From Adineta steineri (Eukaryota > Rotifera > Eurotatoria > Adinetida > Adinetidae): DNA of 64,000 nt. The DNA is taken from contig CAJNOI010000050.1 of the NCBI GenBank assembly GCA_905250115.1, positions 372,706 to 436,705 of the forward strand. Direction: 5' to 3'. Positions within the stretch are counted from its first letter, which is position 1, and each line of letters opens with the position of its first letter. Positions 11,877 through 24,035 of this stretch are shown piece after piece. Made by a program: the position numbers and the translations under genes. The notes beneath the pieces are model-generated. The model saw only the letters and a program-made list of their open reading frames with translations. It was not told the DNA's origin and made no database searches.

Positions 11877-12512
11877 TTATTTATGAAATGAATCATTGTC
11901 ATCAGTCTTATGATCCGATTTATTTTTGAAAGCCATATGTAATCTTGAATTTATTGGTAATTTTCGATCTGGAATAGGAATTGAAGGTTGAGATATAATA
12001 TTCTTATTTAAAATAATTTTTTTTGAATTATTATTAGTTGTTGTTGTTGTTCCCATATGTGAAGATTTACATGTTTGATTAATAACATTAGTTGCTGTTG
12101 TTATCTTATTTTTATTTAATTTTGATTGTCTTGAAAGATTAGAAGATTTTTGAAAAGATTCATAATTTTTTTTTCGTTTATATTCTTCTTCATCGAGAAT
12201 TTTCGAAGCTGATTTTCGTGTATGAAAATAATTTGTTGACGTATCAGTTTGATTCAGATTATATGAAGGTGAATTAATAAATGTACTTGAACGACGTCGA
12301 ACTAAATCAAAACTATGAAACCGCACTTGTCGTTTTTTTCTTGGTGTAGGAGATAAAGATGGTGTATGTCTTGTTTGATTTATATCAAATTCTCTTGATA
12401 ACAAATTAGCTGTACTTATAGTATCTAAACTTGATCGACGTATATTTGTTGGTAAAGGTATTATTGATATTGGTGGAATAACTGGAAGTTGTGATAATAA
12501 TTCAGTCGAAGA
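11877..12512 (-). CDS. Basic Ser/Asn-rich protein, 3' exon (partial model)
   Basis: Terminal exon of an unrecognised gene. The open frame runs from a TTTCATAG acceptor at 12513-12514 to the stop at 11877, giving 212 residues. The first internal Met is at 12404, so translation starts either there (175 residues) or in an upstream exon I could not place. The protein is disordered and basic. Residues SPTPRKKRQVRFHSFDLVRRRSS include RQVRF, which fits the RVxF docking motif of protein phosphatase 1, next to RRSS-type basophilic kinase sites. A PP1-regulatory role is only a suggestion. It lies 97 bases upstream of fRMsr on the same strand. Confidence 0.45.
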   Translation of the reverse strand, partial: SSTELLSQLPVIPPISIIPLPTNIRRSSLDTISTANLLSREFDINQTRHTPSLSPTPRKKRQVRFHSFDLVRRRSSTFINSPSYNLNQTDTSTNYFHTRKSASKILDEEEYKRKKNYESFQKSSNLSRQSKLNKNKITTATNVINQTCKSSHMGTTTTTNNNSKKIILNKNIISQPSIPIPDRKLPINSRLHMAFKNKSDHKTDDNDSFHK

Positions 12513-13006
12513 CTATGAAATATAATAAAAATAATTAATAATCTATTATTAAGAATTTAAAAGACGTTTTTTTGATCAGATTAAAAATTAAGTAGTTTAT
12601 AAGATGTATATTTCAAGGAAAAAAATTAGTTGATTAACATTTGTTAGATTTTTTTCTACTTGCTTATTGAATTATTACAAATAACCTTCTCATTTTTACC
12701 AGTCTATTCTATTTTTTTCCCGAATTGTTTACTTAACATAAATCTTCTAGGCAAGACTTCTTTTGTCATAGAGATCAATTTACATATTATTCAAATTTAG
12801 TTTGAAAAAAATTTCCTTCCATTGAGTGTGTATATGCATATAAAATAAAGCATTTGTTTAACACAAGTTACATATACAAATGATAAACAAAATACAAGAA
12901 AAAGAATTCTTTAATCTAGAAAGCAGAATATTAAGTGAATAGGATAAGATATTTTGTTGAAGACAAAAAGCCTAACAATGCAAGCAAGAAATAAATAAAT
13001 TAAGTA

Positions 13007-14837
13007 TTAAGTGATTAAGCGTTGATGATGTTGATGAAAAGCATCACGAATAATGACGTTGCCGGAAATAGGGTCACGCAAACGCACCAATGGTTTCGTA
13101 TGAAGAGGTTTTGCAATTGTGTCTGCATATTCTCGTGCCTGAAATGCAGAATAATTCATTACAATATTGAACAAAAAAAAGCTCATTCATTTAAAAGCAA
13201 ATAAATAAAGCACACAAAACTAATTATATACAACGAAATTAGAACTATTCAAAGCAAATTATATACATATTAAAATAGTTGATTAAGAAGATTTTGTATG
13301 CAAAGAACATTTGCATTTGATATTGTGTTCACGTTTTATTTCTCGTTCAAAATCTCTCACCTCTTGTGCAGATAAAAAGTGAGATTTAGTGGCATTATGC
13401 TGCAAAAATGGATGATTAAATATATATATATATGTAGACGAACAACAAGTAGTTCATCAAGAAAAATTAATGAATAAATAATTTTTATTGTAAACATAAA
13501 TACCCGTTGATTTTTTGGTACAGACGGTGTACGATTACTATGTTGTCCATAATTGCTTTGTAAACGTTTTTGTTCTTCATTTTTTATTTGATTTATTTCA
13601 CGTAGAGATTTTGCATAAGATTTTCTTCTATTTTCATTATTAATCTAATCAAAATAAATATATAGTTTTCTTTTTTATTAATTATTAATCCAACTTTTTC
13701 TTTATATGCTCGATGATCTGTATTTCCAAATGCAGGACCAAAACCACCATTTTGTGCAAAATTTTTATAGTCACTTAAGACAGATTTTCTATTGACTTTT
13801 TCATCGTGTAAACGACGTTGATGTTGTCTATATGCATCGACATAACTACCTAAATCAAACAAAAATATTTTTTAAAAAGGTTTCTTTAGTAATCAAAAAA
13901 ATTCTTCTATTATTAACCAGGATCAGGTGCAGATAGACCATAGAGATATTCATGAACATTGACATAATTTCCCGTATAACCGAATCTATTTTCTTCATTA
14001 TGATCACGAGGTGTATTCGATACAAAGGATTTCGATTTTGATTGAGTCTTATTTGTTTCGGGTACACGATTTGGAATTGAACTATTTCTACCAGTCATAT
14101 ATTCATTGATGGATGTTGACGGTGTCTGACGACTGTAATCAACTACTTGTACACGTCGTTTTTGAGTTGATGGACGAGGTAAATTATTTTGAATATTTGT
14201 TGGATATGTTATTTCATGATTAACAATTTTATTAATTGGTTGATGATTATGAGAATCATAAGTACGAGATTGATATTCATTATTTGTTATATTATCACTA
14301 CTGTGAGGTTTAATATTATTTTGATATTGATTATTTGTTGAATTAACACTATTGTGAGGTTTAGTATTATCCTGATAAAGATTATTTGGTGGCTGATAAT
14401 TAAAAGAACGAGATTGTGCAGTACGTTGTTCGATTGGTATTTGAGAATTTTGTTGTTGAGAAACAATAGTAGCAGGTGTTATTACAGGATAATGTGATAG
14501 TGTAGAATAATCCGAACGAGGTACTGCTGAAGGAACATGTATAGGAGCATATCGTGAATTATACAATGTATTTTTCCATAAAATCTTAATAAACAAGACA
14601 TAAAAAACCAATATTATTTTATATCGATCGAAAATAAAAATAATAACATAATTAAGATATATATCTTGTTTTTTTTAAAATTATTAGGATTCATTTACTT
14701 ACCCAATCAAGACCTAAATCAGGATCGTTAGATAAATATGAAGTGCCATAAATTTGAGAATACATTGATGGTGTTGCTATGGGTGGTAATCTCCATGTTG
14801 GTGCCAGAAAAGAATATTCTGATTCTAATGTATCCAT
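13007..14837 (-). CDS. JHY-like ciliary protein candidate
   Basis: Exons 14703-14837, 13918-14584, 13695-13849, 13504-13644, 13361-13399, 13007-13138, giving 422 residues with all phases in agreement. The N-terminal 260 residues are disordered and Asn/Gln/Ser-rich. The C-terminal part is conserved-looking: YGLSAPDPGSYVDAYRQHQ, then SDYKNFAQNGGFGPAF, KINNENRRKSYAKSLREIN and AREYADTIAKPLHTKP. The order 'DYK..GG-GP', 'YAK..reiN', 'eYA.tIaKP' resembles the C-terminal region of JHY (C11orf63), a protein needed for motile ependymal cilia. I recall this similarity but cannot test it. One donor (GTTGG at 13694) is weak. If the donor GTGAG at 13360 is not used, the frame reads on about 24 residues to an alternative stop. 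Confidence 0.5.
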
Positions 14838-15391
14838 TTCTTTGTAATACTATTTTGACAATTTTTATGTATATATACAAATGTGTTTTGTATGTTTATT
14901 TTAAGTAAAATGTAACATATACTTCACTCTCTTCAGTTGTTGTTGTTTCTAATTTGAAGTTGAAAAAGAAAAGAAAAAATAGATTGTATGAATGTACTTG
15001 ACTTAATGAAGATGAAATCAAATGTATTTAATCATAGTTAAAATTAACTTGATCTTGTGTTATATATCATCATATTATGACTATTCCGTAATAATTTTGA
15101 TGGCAAATAAATTGAGAAAGAAAATAAAAAGTACGACAACAAATCAAAAAGAACGAGTAAGAATAATGTGAAAATTAAAATTATGTTGTTATACAAATGC
15201 ATCATAGCGACGTAAAAAGAAAGGAAAAGAACAAAAAAAAGAACTCGTCTTTCTGTTATTTGATTAAAATCAAGAAAAATTTATTCTTAGTTTATAACAT
15301 AGATAATGAAGATCTATGTTCAAAATTCTATAATTATTTATTGAAAAATAATATTAAAATGAATTCTTATTTTATTATAACAATAAAAATC

Positions 15392-17566
15392 TTAAGTTAA
15401 ATTTGCTTTTTGGAAATACACCCATCGTTTTTTATTTGTTGTATCTTCTACTGGTCTTTCTTCATGTACTGTAAATAAAGAATTGTTAATATTACCAAGT
15501 TTTACACGCGTATTTCGTTGATCTAGATTATCTAATCGATCATAAGGTTTTTCAATACCACTTATTTCTCTTCCAACTGAATCATATTTAGCATAGTGCA
15601 CTTTCTTTTTCTTATTTCGTTGTTCAGATTTACGATCTGACATATTTTCATAATCATTTTCTGATAAACCAATCGCATAAGATCGATCAGTACGTATAAA
15701 TGTACGATTAATTTGATTTGTTTTCATTTGATTAAAATCACGAGCATCTTTTTGCTTCATTTCAATTTTATTTGTTGACTTTATTTTCGATATCAAGTCA
15801 GATTCTTTTGGTGTACGGTTAACAGATTTCGAAATACCATTATTCGTTCTTTGACGTGGTGTAAAATTACTTGATTCAAATTCCTATTTATATATACGTA
15901 GAAAAATGATTTTTAGAAAAATAATTGAAAATTACATGAATATCATCTTTCCGAGAGCTATTTTGTTGAAGTGATCGTGCTTCTTCACTGGCATGCCACA
16001 TATCAGCATTTCGATATCGAATTTTTTCACTATATGATCTTCCTTTTTTAACAAAACGTCTCTATTAATAGAAGAAAAAAACAAGATACATATTTGCTTA
16101 TCTTAAAATTGATTAGTAAACCTTTTCTTCGTTGGAAAGTGATAAAACATTTCCTTTTTTTAATTCTATAAAATCTGACCATGGTGATGGTTTAATAATA
16201 CTTTCAAGTAATTCATCTTTTGTTGAATGACGTATATGATCACCATATTGCAAACGTTTTGCTGTTGTTTCACTCTGAAAAAAAATTCTAATAAAAAAAA
16301 AGAAAATTTTTTTTATTTATTTCTACTAATTCTTTTTGTTGTTCAGCACGATCTGCACGTAATTTTTGAAGAGCTTCACGAAAACGTTCATTAGGATCTT
16401 TACGATAATAATCATTTTGCATTAATTCACTTGGAGAATAATCAAAAGGATTTGAATCAGATTGATACTTAAAAAGAAACATAACTATGAAACAATCACA
16501 TAAAAATAATATAAAATACATCTAATCCTTCTTGTTTTCTCCATGAACTTGTTGTATAAGTTGGTGGTATACGTTTAGGTGATGGTGGTTCATATTGTGA
16601 ATGTTTAGGAAATTTCGTTGAACTAGTTGGACTTGAAGGATCTTTTTTAATAAATATTAATAATTATTCTATAATTATAAATTACTTACCAGATGAAGTT
16701 TTCGGTAAATGATGTTTTTTTGACATTGATTGATGTATAGTAGAATTTCGAATATGATCATTTGAAAAAGATTTTGGAAAGAGATCTTCATCAACAAGTG
16801 CATCTAATGATGGGTCATGTTGACCGTCATATGTTTTATCACGTTTTATTGAATTAGCTATAGGTTTTGTTTTATTTCCAATTGATTTATTATCAAATGG
16901 TTTTGAACGTGTTGTTTTATCGGATTGAGTTTGACCCATTTGTAATTGATCATTTTTAACTGCCCAAGTTTGTTTAGTTGATTTTTCATCAACAACTGAT
17001 TTCTTTTTTGTATCATTTGACCATATATCAGTATTACTTGATTGAACTAATGGTATATCTTCATTAAATTCATTAGTCAAAATTTTTTTATTTACATCTT
17101 TGACTGGTTGAGTTCGTGTTGTTATAGGTTGTTTTTGATTTTTAAATGTTGATTTAGTTTTGATTTCATCAGATGTTTTCTTATTTTTTGTTTGTATTAC
17201 ATTTTCATTAGGATGTGGTTGTGAAATACTATCGACGCCATTCGATGGTTGTTGATGATTAGAAAATTTATTCATTGGACCATTTGTATTATTTGTTGTT
17301 ATTGAACGTGCATCACTCGATGCTGTTGGAATACTTTCTTCATATTCATCAACATCATTTAATGGAACAATTGGTTGATTTCCTTGAATAGATTTACGTG
17401 AATTTTGAGGATACGATGGTGGTTGATAAGTTTTTTTATCATGATTATTTTGATTCGATGGATAAGGATTATCAAAAACTGTATGTGTATTCACATCATT
17501 ATTATGTAATGTTGATTGACCCGATGATGACGGATATTCAGCTGGAAGATTTGATCCGTAGTTCAT
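15392..17566 (-). CDS. Disordered/coiled-coil protein, unknown
   Basis: Exons 16690-17566, 16520-16641, 16327-16467, 16122-16274, 15936-16061, 15392-15883, giving 636 residues with consistent phases. Residues 1-300 are Thr/Asn/Lys/Ser-rich and disordered. Residues about 335-385 (FDYSPSELMQNDYYRKDP, then an Arg/Glu/Gln helix REALQKLRADRAEQQKEL) look like a short coiled coil. A region with KPSPWSDFIELKKG and a basic tail follow. Start chosen at Met 17566; the frame is open to 17644 but without a better context. It lies 555 bases upstream of, and codirectional with, the JHY-like gene. The two have similar composition and could be one gene, although the last exon here ends in a normal stop. Confidence 0.55.
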
Positions 17567-18267
17567 GGACTTCTTTTTTTTTCTGCGTCGATTAATGAAA
17601 CAAATAGTTTTGTATAAAGTTTTTTTTTTGCTACTTATGTGCACATGTGTTTATATTATCATCAAAGAAAACGAATCCTTTTAACGTAAGATGCATGAAT
17701 GTTTTTTTTCAATCGAATGAAATTTGTATAAAAAGAAAACTGAATACATTTAAACTTGAAAGTTAAATTCAATGACGTAAAAAGAAAATAGCTATTATTT
17801 GTTTCATTCGATATATATATTCAGTTTTGATTCAAATAGAAAAAAAACAGAAATTAAAACTTTTGTTCTGTCCTTCGAATAGAAACGAACAGATGAATTT
17901 TTTGTTTTGTTCTGTATGTCATCAAATGTCGTACCTTTGTTCAATCATGATGATCATATTACACTCTCTCAGTCAATGAATATATATATATATATGTGAT
18001 GTGATGTGTCCGTGTTATTCCCAAGGTCTAAAAGAATGTATGTGATGGGTTAAGACGACTACTTTTGTTTTGTACAAATGACGAGACAGACGACGATGTG
18101 ATCAAATGACCTCAATTTCTAAAACAACGTCATCGAATGTATGTGAAGAACTATCGTAATTTGAGAATAGAAAAAAAGATGGTGACTTATTTGAGAATGT
18201 CTGATTGTCACGGACCTATTCGATTGCATTCATCAGTATTTATAAAGAGACAAACGGTTGCATTAAA
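17567..18267. other. Divergent intergenic region
   Basis: About 700 bases between the minus-strand disordered-protein gene and the plus-strand EGF gene, so it holds both promoters. AT-rich with a short TA run near 17985. No element recognised. Confidence 0.4.
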
Positions 18268-20168
18268 ATGATTATATTCGGTCTATGTTTTATCATTCTA
18301 CATCTTGCGTATAGTCAAGGTAATTAAAAATAATTTATTTTATTGAGAATAAAAAAAAACAGTTCTATTTATTATAGATATCTGTAGTAATATTAATTGT
18401 GGATCAGGTGTTTGTATATTAACACAAAATCCTGCATTACCTTATTTTTGTCGATGTCCGAGTGGTGCAAATACGATATTACCATGTCCTACTGAAAGTT
18501 AGTTGAAATATTTTTAAGAATAAATTTTAATCCTATTTGATAGATCCATGTTCGCGAAAACCTTGTGGACAAGGTGTTTGTGAAGTAGTACCAAATTTAA
18601 TTCATGGTTATCTTTGTCGATGTGCAGGTGATGCAATTTCATTAACAAGTTGTAATGGTAAATAAGAATAATTCTAATAAATTCAATAATATTATTTATA
18701 TATTTAGTTACTCGTAGTGGTTGTTATTCAAATCCATGTATTAACGGTTTATGTATTGAAGGTTTAGCAAGTTATTATTGTAATTGTTTACCGACATGGA
18801 CTGGAAAGTTATGCAGTGGTATTTACGATAAAAATATTAAAATGATATAAATTATTGGTTAATTATTTTTTTTAGAAAAAATTGTTTCGGCTTGTGAAAA
18901 AAATCCATGTAGTCCAGGCAAATGTTTTCAACTTAATGATCCTAATATACCATTTGTTTGTTTATGTCCTAATGGACAATTTGGTTTATCTTGTCGTAGT
19001 AAATATAATTTTTTGCAATTAAATTAATTATTTTTCTTTATAAGTTTTCGGATATTCATCATCAACAGCTCGTGTATTGGCAACGACAAGTACGACTACT
19101 AGTTCACCTTATACATGTAATCCATTTGATTCTCGAATTTGTATGAATGGTGGACGATGTTTACAAACATCGAATGATTATCGATGTCTTTGTAAACCGG
19201 GTTTTACAGGCGTCTTTTGCGAGATGAGTAAGTTAAGAAATTTAATTTATTTTTACTATTTTTTTATTCTCACTTAAGATATTAATGAATGTGCATCAAA
19301 TCCTTGTAAGTTATTTTTAGAAATAATACTATTTTATTATTTTATTTTGATGCTTAGGTCAACATGGTGGAGTTTGTTATGATCTTCAAGCATCTTATAT
19401 TTGCTATTGTCAAGATGGAAGTTTTCGTTCGCAATGTTTACCAAGAGACGGTAATTTTGTTCTACTTCTTATTATCAAGAGTACACATAGATTGATTTTA
19501 TTATTTTTCAGTACCAACAAGCACTGCTCGTACTCTTTTATGTCCATGTCGAAATGGTGGAATGTGCGCATTAGTTGGTTCTCAGACATGTGTATGTCCA
19601 AATGGTTTTACGGGTCGTCTCTGCGAACATTTATTAAGTAAATAATGAGGATTTGCTTTTGTCGTAGAAAGAGAAAAAAATTGATAAACATGTAGAATAA
19701 TATTTATAATGAGATATGTATTTTTTAGCAAGTGGTAATTGTAATGGAATGCAGTGTTCTAATGGAGGTACTTGTTATGAAAATTCACCAGGTTCAGCTG
19801 TTTCAGCTCGTTGTTTATGTAAAAGCGGATTTAGTGGACGATTTTGTGAAACTGGTTAGTAAATTTTACAATAAAATAGAATAATCACTGTTTTTTTTTT
19901 GTAAAAGAATATTTTCGTTGTCAAGCAAATGGTCGTTTTATTGATCCATATAATTGTGCAGAAGGAAAATATTTTGAATGTATTCATTATCAACAAGGTT
20001 TGATCTTGAACGAACTTTAATTCAATATTTTCTCATGTACATTATTTAGGTTCAAATACAAATCAATATGGAATGTTATTAAGTCGAAGTTGTCCAACAT
20101 CACTTCGATTTAATCCTCAAGCTGATCGATGTGATTATGCACAAAATGTTAAATGTATTTATCCTTAA
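18268..20168 (+). CDS. Secreted multi-EGF protein with C-terminal chitin-binding domain
   Basis: Twelve exons: 18268-18319, 18378-18497, 18544-18657, 18708-18818, 18876-18998, 19045-19227, 19279-19305, 19358-19450, 19512-19637, 19729-19854, 19908-19997, 20050-20168; 427 residues. Exon 1 is a signal peptide (MIIFGLCFIILHLAYS). Exons 2-10 each encode about one EGF-like module, with six cysteines and the GxC..GF.G..C ending; one module (NECASNPCQHGGVC) is split over two exons. A Thr/Ser linker precedes the fifth module. The last two exons encode a peritrophin-A (ChtBD2) type domain: YFRCQANGRFIDPYNCAEGKYFEC..., ending RCDYAQNVKC. The protein should be extracellular and could link chitin to matrix, for instance in the jaws, gut lining or lorica. 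Every intron is phase 1. An AATAAA lies at about 20278. Confidence 0.85.
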
Positions 20169-21214
20169 TTGTAAAAATGACTTATTAATTAATCAATGAC
20201 TTCTTTTTTTGAATACTTATTTACATTCTTCTTTGTTGTGTGAATCTTTTGTAATTATATATAAAATTTTACACTTTAATAAACAATTACTTCTATTGTA
20301 AAAAATTTTAAGATAATTTCGATCCATTAAGAATTCGAAAACTCACAGTTAAATGTAGGTAAAATCATTCTAAAAACTTTTTTTAACTTTCAAAAAATTT
20401 ATTGTAGTATAATTTGTCCCTTGAGGGTGTGGGTGTGGGTGAAAGCGTGGGTGAGTTATGAGATGGTACATACCCACACCCACCCACCCTCAAGAACCGA
20501 AACTGTTGTGCCAATTTCTTCATGTGCCAAGCCAAACGATGGCTTGGTTTTTTGTCTTTTTATATGATATTTGTTCTTGTTTTCAGTACTCTTATCTTTT
20601 GATATTTATTCTTGGTTTCAGTACTCTTACCTTTTAATATTTTGCCTTTTCTGTGTTAGGCTGCTCGATGATTCGAGTGCCATATAAGACACGAGAAATA
20701 TTCAGTAAGCAAACGATTTCTTTTAATGAATAAAAGTATATATATATATCAAATCTTATACAGCTCTATACTGGGCCTGAAATTGTCACAAGTGGTGCAA
20801 ATAATATGATACTGATAAGAGAAAAAATGTTTTATTAAGGATGATATATAGAAAAAAGACTTCTTTTTGTCTTTCCTTGCACATTATAACAGGAATCAGT
20901 ATACTTGATAAGAATATTGACTAAGAAAAACTCTTAAAGATTTATGTATACTAAAGCTGTTATGATGCGATTCGATTTCGTTACGGATCCCATCAGATAA
21001 TCGGAATAGTTTGAAGTATGGATAGTAAACGGTGTAGAAATTTGATGATTCTATGAATTATATATTTTCTCTAAAAAAAATTAATAATAAGAATATCATT
21101 TATTAAAAGATGTCAAACTATTAAGAAACTACATAGATTAATATTTAAATTGATAAAAATTTCTGTTGAAAAAAATGAAGAGTTTTATAAAATATGAATT
21201 GTTTTTCTTGTTAG
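20169..21214. other. Intergenic with TGTGGG palindrome
   Basis: About 1 kb between the EGF gene and the laccase, which point towards each other. Apart from the palindrome at 20420-20494 I see no coding sequence. The stretch 20520-20700 is slightly GC-richer and has a local duplication: 'tattTgttcttgTTTTCAGTACTCTTA' at about 20568-20596 recurs at about 20605-20632. Confidence 0.4.
20420..20494. repeat. TGTGGG-containing imperfect palindrome 1
   Basis: Left arm 20420-20442 (CTTGAGGGTGTGGGTGTGGG then TGA) pairs imperfectly with right arm 20471-20494 (...CCCACCCTCAAG), with a loop of about 28 bases. The left arm contains two consecutive TGTGGG units, the telomere hexamer described in bdelloid rotifers, and the right arm has the C-rich complement. 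It could form a strong hairpin. The 15-base core CTTGAGGGTGTGGGT is shared exactly with the palindrome at 24036-24120. Confidence 0.75.
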
Positions 21215-23333
21215 TTAACTTGAGGGTGGTACAGGATCATAAGTCGTATTGAATCGTTGTAGTGCTTCGCACTGTTTTTGTCCACTTTGTGGAATTGTAT
21301 AACCATTAGTCAAAAGCTGTTCAGGTGCAACAATCATAGCTACAGCTAGTCCATCTGCCATGTGCCATTCGATGTGACAGTGGAAGAACCAAGCACCAGG
21401 ATTATCGGCAAAAAATCGAATTTTAGCCCAACCACCTGCTGGTACACTGACAGTATCACGTATAGTATAGTCTCCGGCATACAGCGTTTCAGCTTCGGGA
21501 TAGTCCGATGTTGAGACAATCCAAAAATTATGACCATGTAAATGGAACGGATGTTCACCACCAGCTGTGTTGTTTATAAGACAATCAACAACAGCTAGAT
21601 AAGGGATTAAATAGTGTCCATTATTATCACTTTGAATGGCTAGACATTCGCTTCCCTCTTCCAGAATAGGTTCTGGAATTGCTAGTTGATTAGGTTTTCT
21701 TACCATTTGATAGAGTAATGGTTCATATAAATCTGAAGTAAATCCCACAGGTGGATCAGGTCTCATATGCATATAATTAGCATCTGAACTATATGTGACG
21801 TTATTCACAAATGCAGCACCATATCCATTTGATGCCAGACCAAATGTAACCAGAATATATAAGCAATGAGTTGCATCTGGAATTCCGTCTGCATTTCGAA
21901 TCAGAGGTCGAGCATCTAGAATATTTGTATCGAGTGGAGGAGTAACATTCGATAGTATTGGAGTTGCGAAACTAGCTGGATATGTTGGTGTTGAGTTTGT
22001 TGAATCAAGTGATAAAAATGCAAGATATAATGAAGTGAAGAAAGTTGGATAAGGATAACATCGATTTTCGTAAGGAGGAATAAAATTAGGAACGTCTTGA
22101 GCATAGACCGCCTCATTAGCTTGTATTCGTATATAAATTGATTTGGAACGGGATGCAGTATAAGTTGGATTTAACTGGGTTAAGTTACACAAGAAAGAAA
22201 CACGTTGAGCAACATTTACTGTAAATGAATCGACTGCATACGGTTTGGTCGTTGTTGTATCGACTTCAATAACAGTTAACTCACAACCATCAATTGATAT
22301 TGTAAACATTGAGAATGCAGCAGCACATATCACACGAAATCGAATAACTTCTGCACCATCAACTGGAAAGAACACCGACTGAGTAAAATTACCATTCATC
22401 AAAATAGCATCTGGTGGAGGAGGAAGACCAAAAGGATTTGTTGGGCTAAAATGATAGGGAACTAGTCCCGTGTGCGCAGGAATATTATACCAATCTGCGA
22501 TCATAATTACTTGTTCACTTTGATACAAATCTGCATATGTTTCCGGACGACGATGAATAATTAATGCTCCCATTAATCCGTCTGTGAGTTGTTCGAGAAG
22601 ATGTCCATGATACCATGTTGTTCCTGCTGGCGTTGCTTGAAACTTATAAATCATTTCGTGTCCTGGAGGTATAGCACATTGACTTAGTCCAGTAGCACCG
22701 TCCATATCTGGTGTACCTAATTGTCGAACACCATGCCAATGAATGGCTGAAGGAACATCTAATTTATTAATGACTCGAATGCAAACTGTTTCATTTTCGT
22801 AGACATCAATCGTTGGACCAGGAGATGTACCGTTAATGCCAATAACGGGTTTCTTAGATTGAGGATATGGAAAAATGTACTCGAGAATCAATGTAAAGTC
22901 AACATCGGTACAATTGTGAAATGGAACTGATTCTAAAGAAATGCAAAATTTCATATTTTTCATTTTACTCTCATGTAATTTCAATAGGAGATCTATTCTT
23001 GTATCAAATATTTTTATTCCTAGGTCAACGGATAAACAGAGAGAAATTTGTGCATCGAACGTCCTATTTCGCCATGACATTCTCTTTAAAAAAATCATCT
23101 TTTGAACTTATCAAACGTTTCGAATTAAAATCAATGAGTAAATTAGTCTCTGCGTAAAAAAGCTTCATTTGCACTCAGTATTTTCTGTTTATACATAAAA
23201 CAAAAGACTCGAAATTCCTTCACATGGTACTTACTCCTTGTTGATGTTGGTGCCCTCGTAGTCTTCTTGGTTGATTTCGATGCGCTCGTGGTCTTCTTGG
23301 TTGATGTTATTGTTGTTTCTGATGAGTCGTCTT
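21215..23333 (-). CDS. Laccase-like multicopper oxidase, 5' end unresolved
   Basis: Exons 21215-22932 and 23235-23333, joined by a phase-1 intron. The 5' exon starts at an acceptor abutting a 10-N gap, so the signal-peptide exon is not found. The small exon encodes a Thr/Ser/Lys-rich mucin-like linker (TSTKKTTSASKSTKKTT). The large exon (571 residues) encodes three cupredoxin domains with all four copper motifs: HWHG, WYHGH, HPFHLHGH and HCHIEWHMADGL. In the last, the Cys is the type-1 ligand and the axial position is Leu, as in high-potential laccases. It oxidises phenols or metal ions while reducing O2 to water, probably outside the cell (cuticle tanning, or detoxification). One 1.7-kb exon stands out beside neighbours with exons of 100-200 bases. 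If the upstream exon is ignored, a Met at 23098 opens a longer frame, but this lacks a signal peptide. Confidence 0.85.
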
Positions 23334-23346
23334 CTATGAAAAAAAA

Positions 23347-23356
23347 NNNNNNNNNN
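23347..23356. other. Assembly gap (10 N)
   Basis: Ten N just upstream of the acceptor of the laccase linker exon, in an A/T run (T run on the minus strand). It hides part of the laccase's first intron or 5' exon. A minus-strand open stretch beyond it (23357-23541) begins MKSPEYHGTGRFRTGLFDLG; I could not tie it to the laccase. Confidence 0.9.
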
Positions 23357-23479
23357 TTCGATGTTTTTTCTTGTATAACATTTTTTTTGTTCACTAATGA
23401 TTGTAATTGAAATCTTTTTTCTCGAACAGCGAATTTTACTTCAATTACTTCAGTAGAATCCTCTGGTAATTCTTTATCA

Positions 23480-23790
23480 ATGCCTAGATCGAACAATCCG
23501 GTACGGAAACGGCCGGTTCCGTGATATTCCGGAGATTTCATGGAAGCAGTATTCCCGTTGAGCGGATCCGGTGACCGGATTTATCTGGTTTAAGTCGGAA
23601 CCGACAGGAACATGTCAAAATCGGCAGTCGGATACGGTTACCACACTTCTCCATCGGATTCCGGGCGGGTTTCGCCAGGAAATGGTTAGTTTTCTCAGAG
23701 ATTTCTCCGAAAATTTATGGAATCCTGCTTCAGGAACCATCGTCCTGGGTGTCTTGAGGATTACCAGAATAAGCTTCTTCTGTCATATCA
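23480..23790. other. GC-rich island, possible mobile-element remnant
   Basis: A block clearly richer in G+C than anything around it, dense in CCGG/TCCGG and short palindromes such as ATCCGGTGACCGGAT (near 23566-23580) and GTCGGAACCGAC (near 23594-23605). It lies immediately upstream of the laccase. Both strands hold short open frames (plus 23571-23807, minus 23357-23541) that resemble no family known to me. The composition suggests sequence of different origin, such as part of a transposon, or an exonic region of an acquired gene. Confidence 0.45.
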
Positions 23791-24035
23791 AGATTAATTT
23801 GCATTAATTCTAGCAAAATATCTTGTTGGACTGTCTAAAAACTTATATTTTAGAAGCCATTGGGGACAGCAGTATTAAAAAATGAATAAATATAAGAGTA
23901 TATTACTCCTATAAAATACATCAAAAATTTTATCAAATTTTATAGGCTTAATATTTATTCGAACTTTCGGTGTAACGAACACCATCATCTAGAAAGAAAG
24001 AAAAATGTAACAATAAACAACAGTAATGAAAATAA

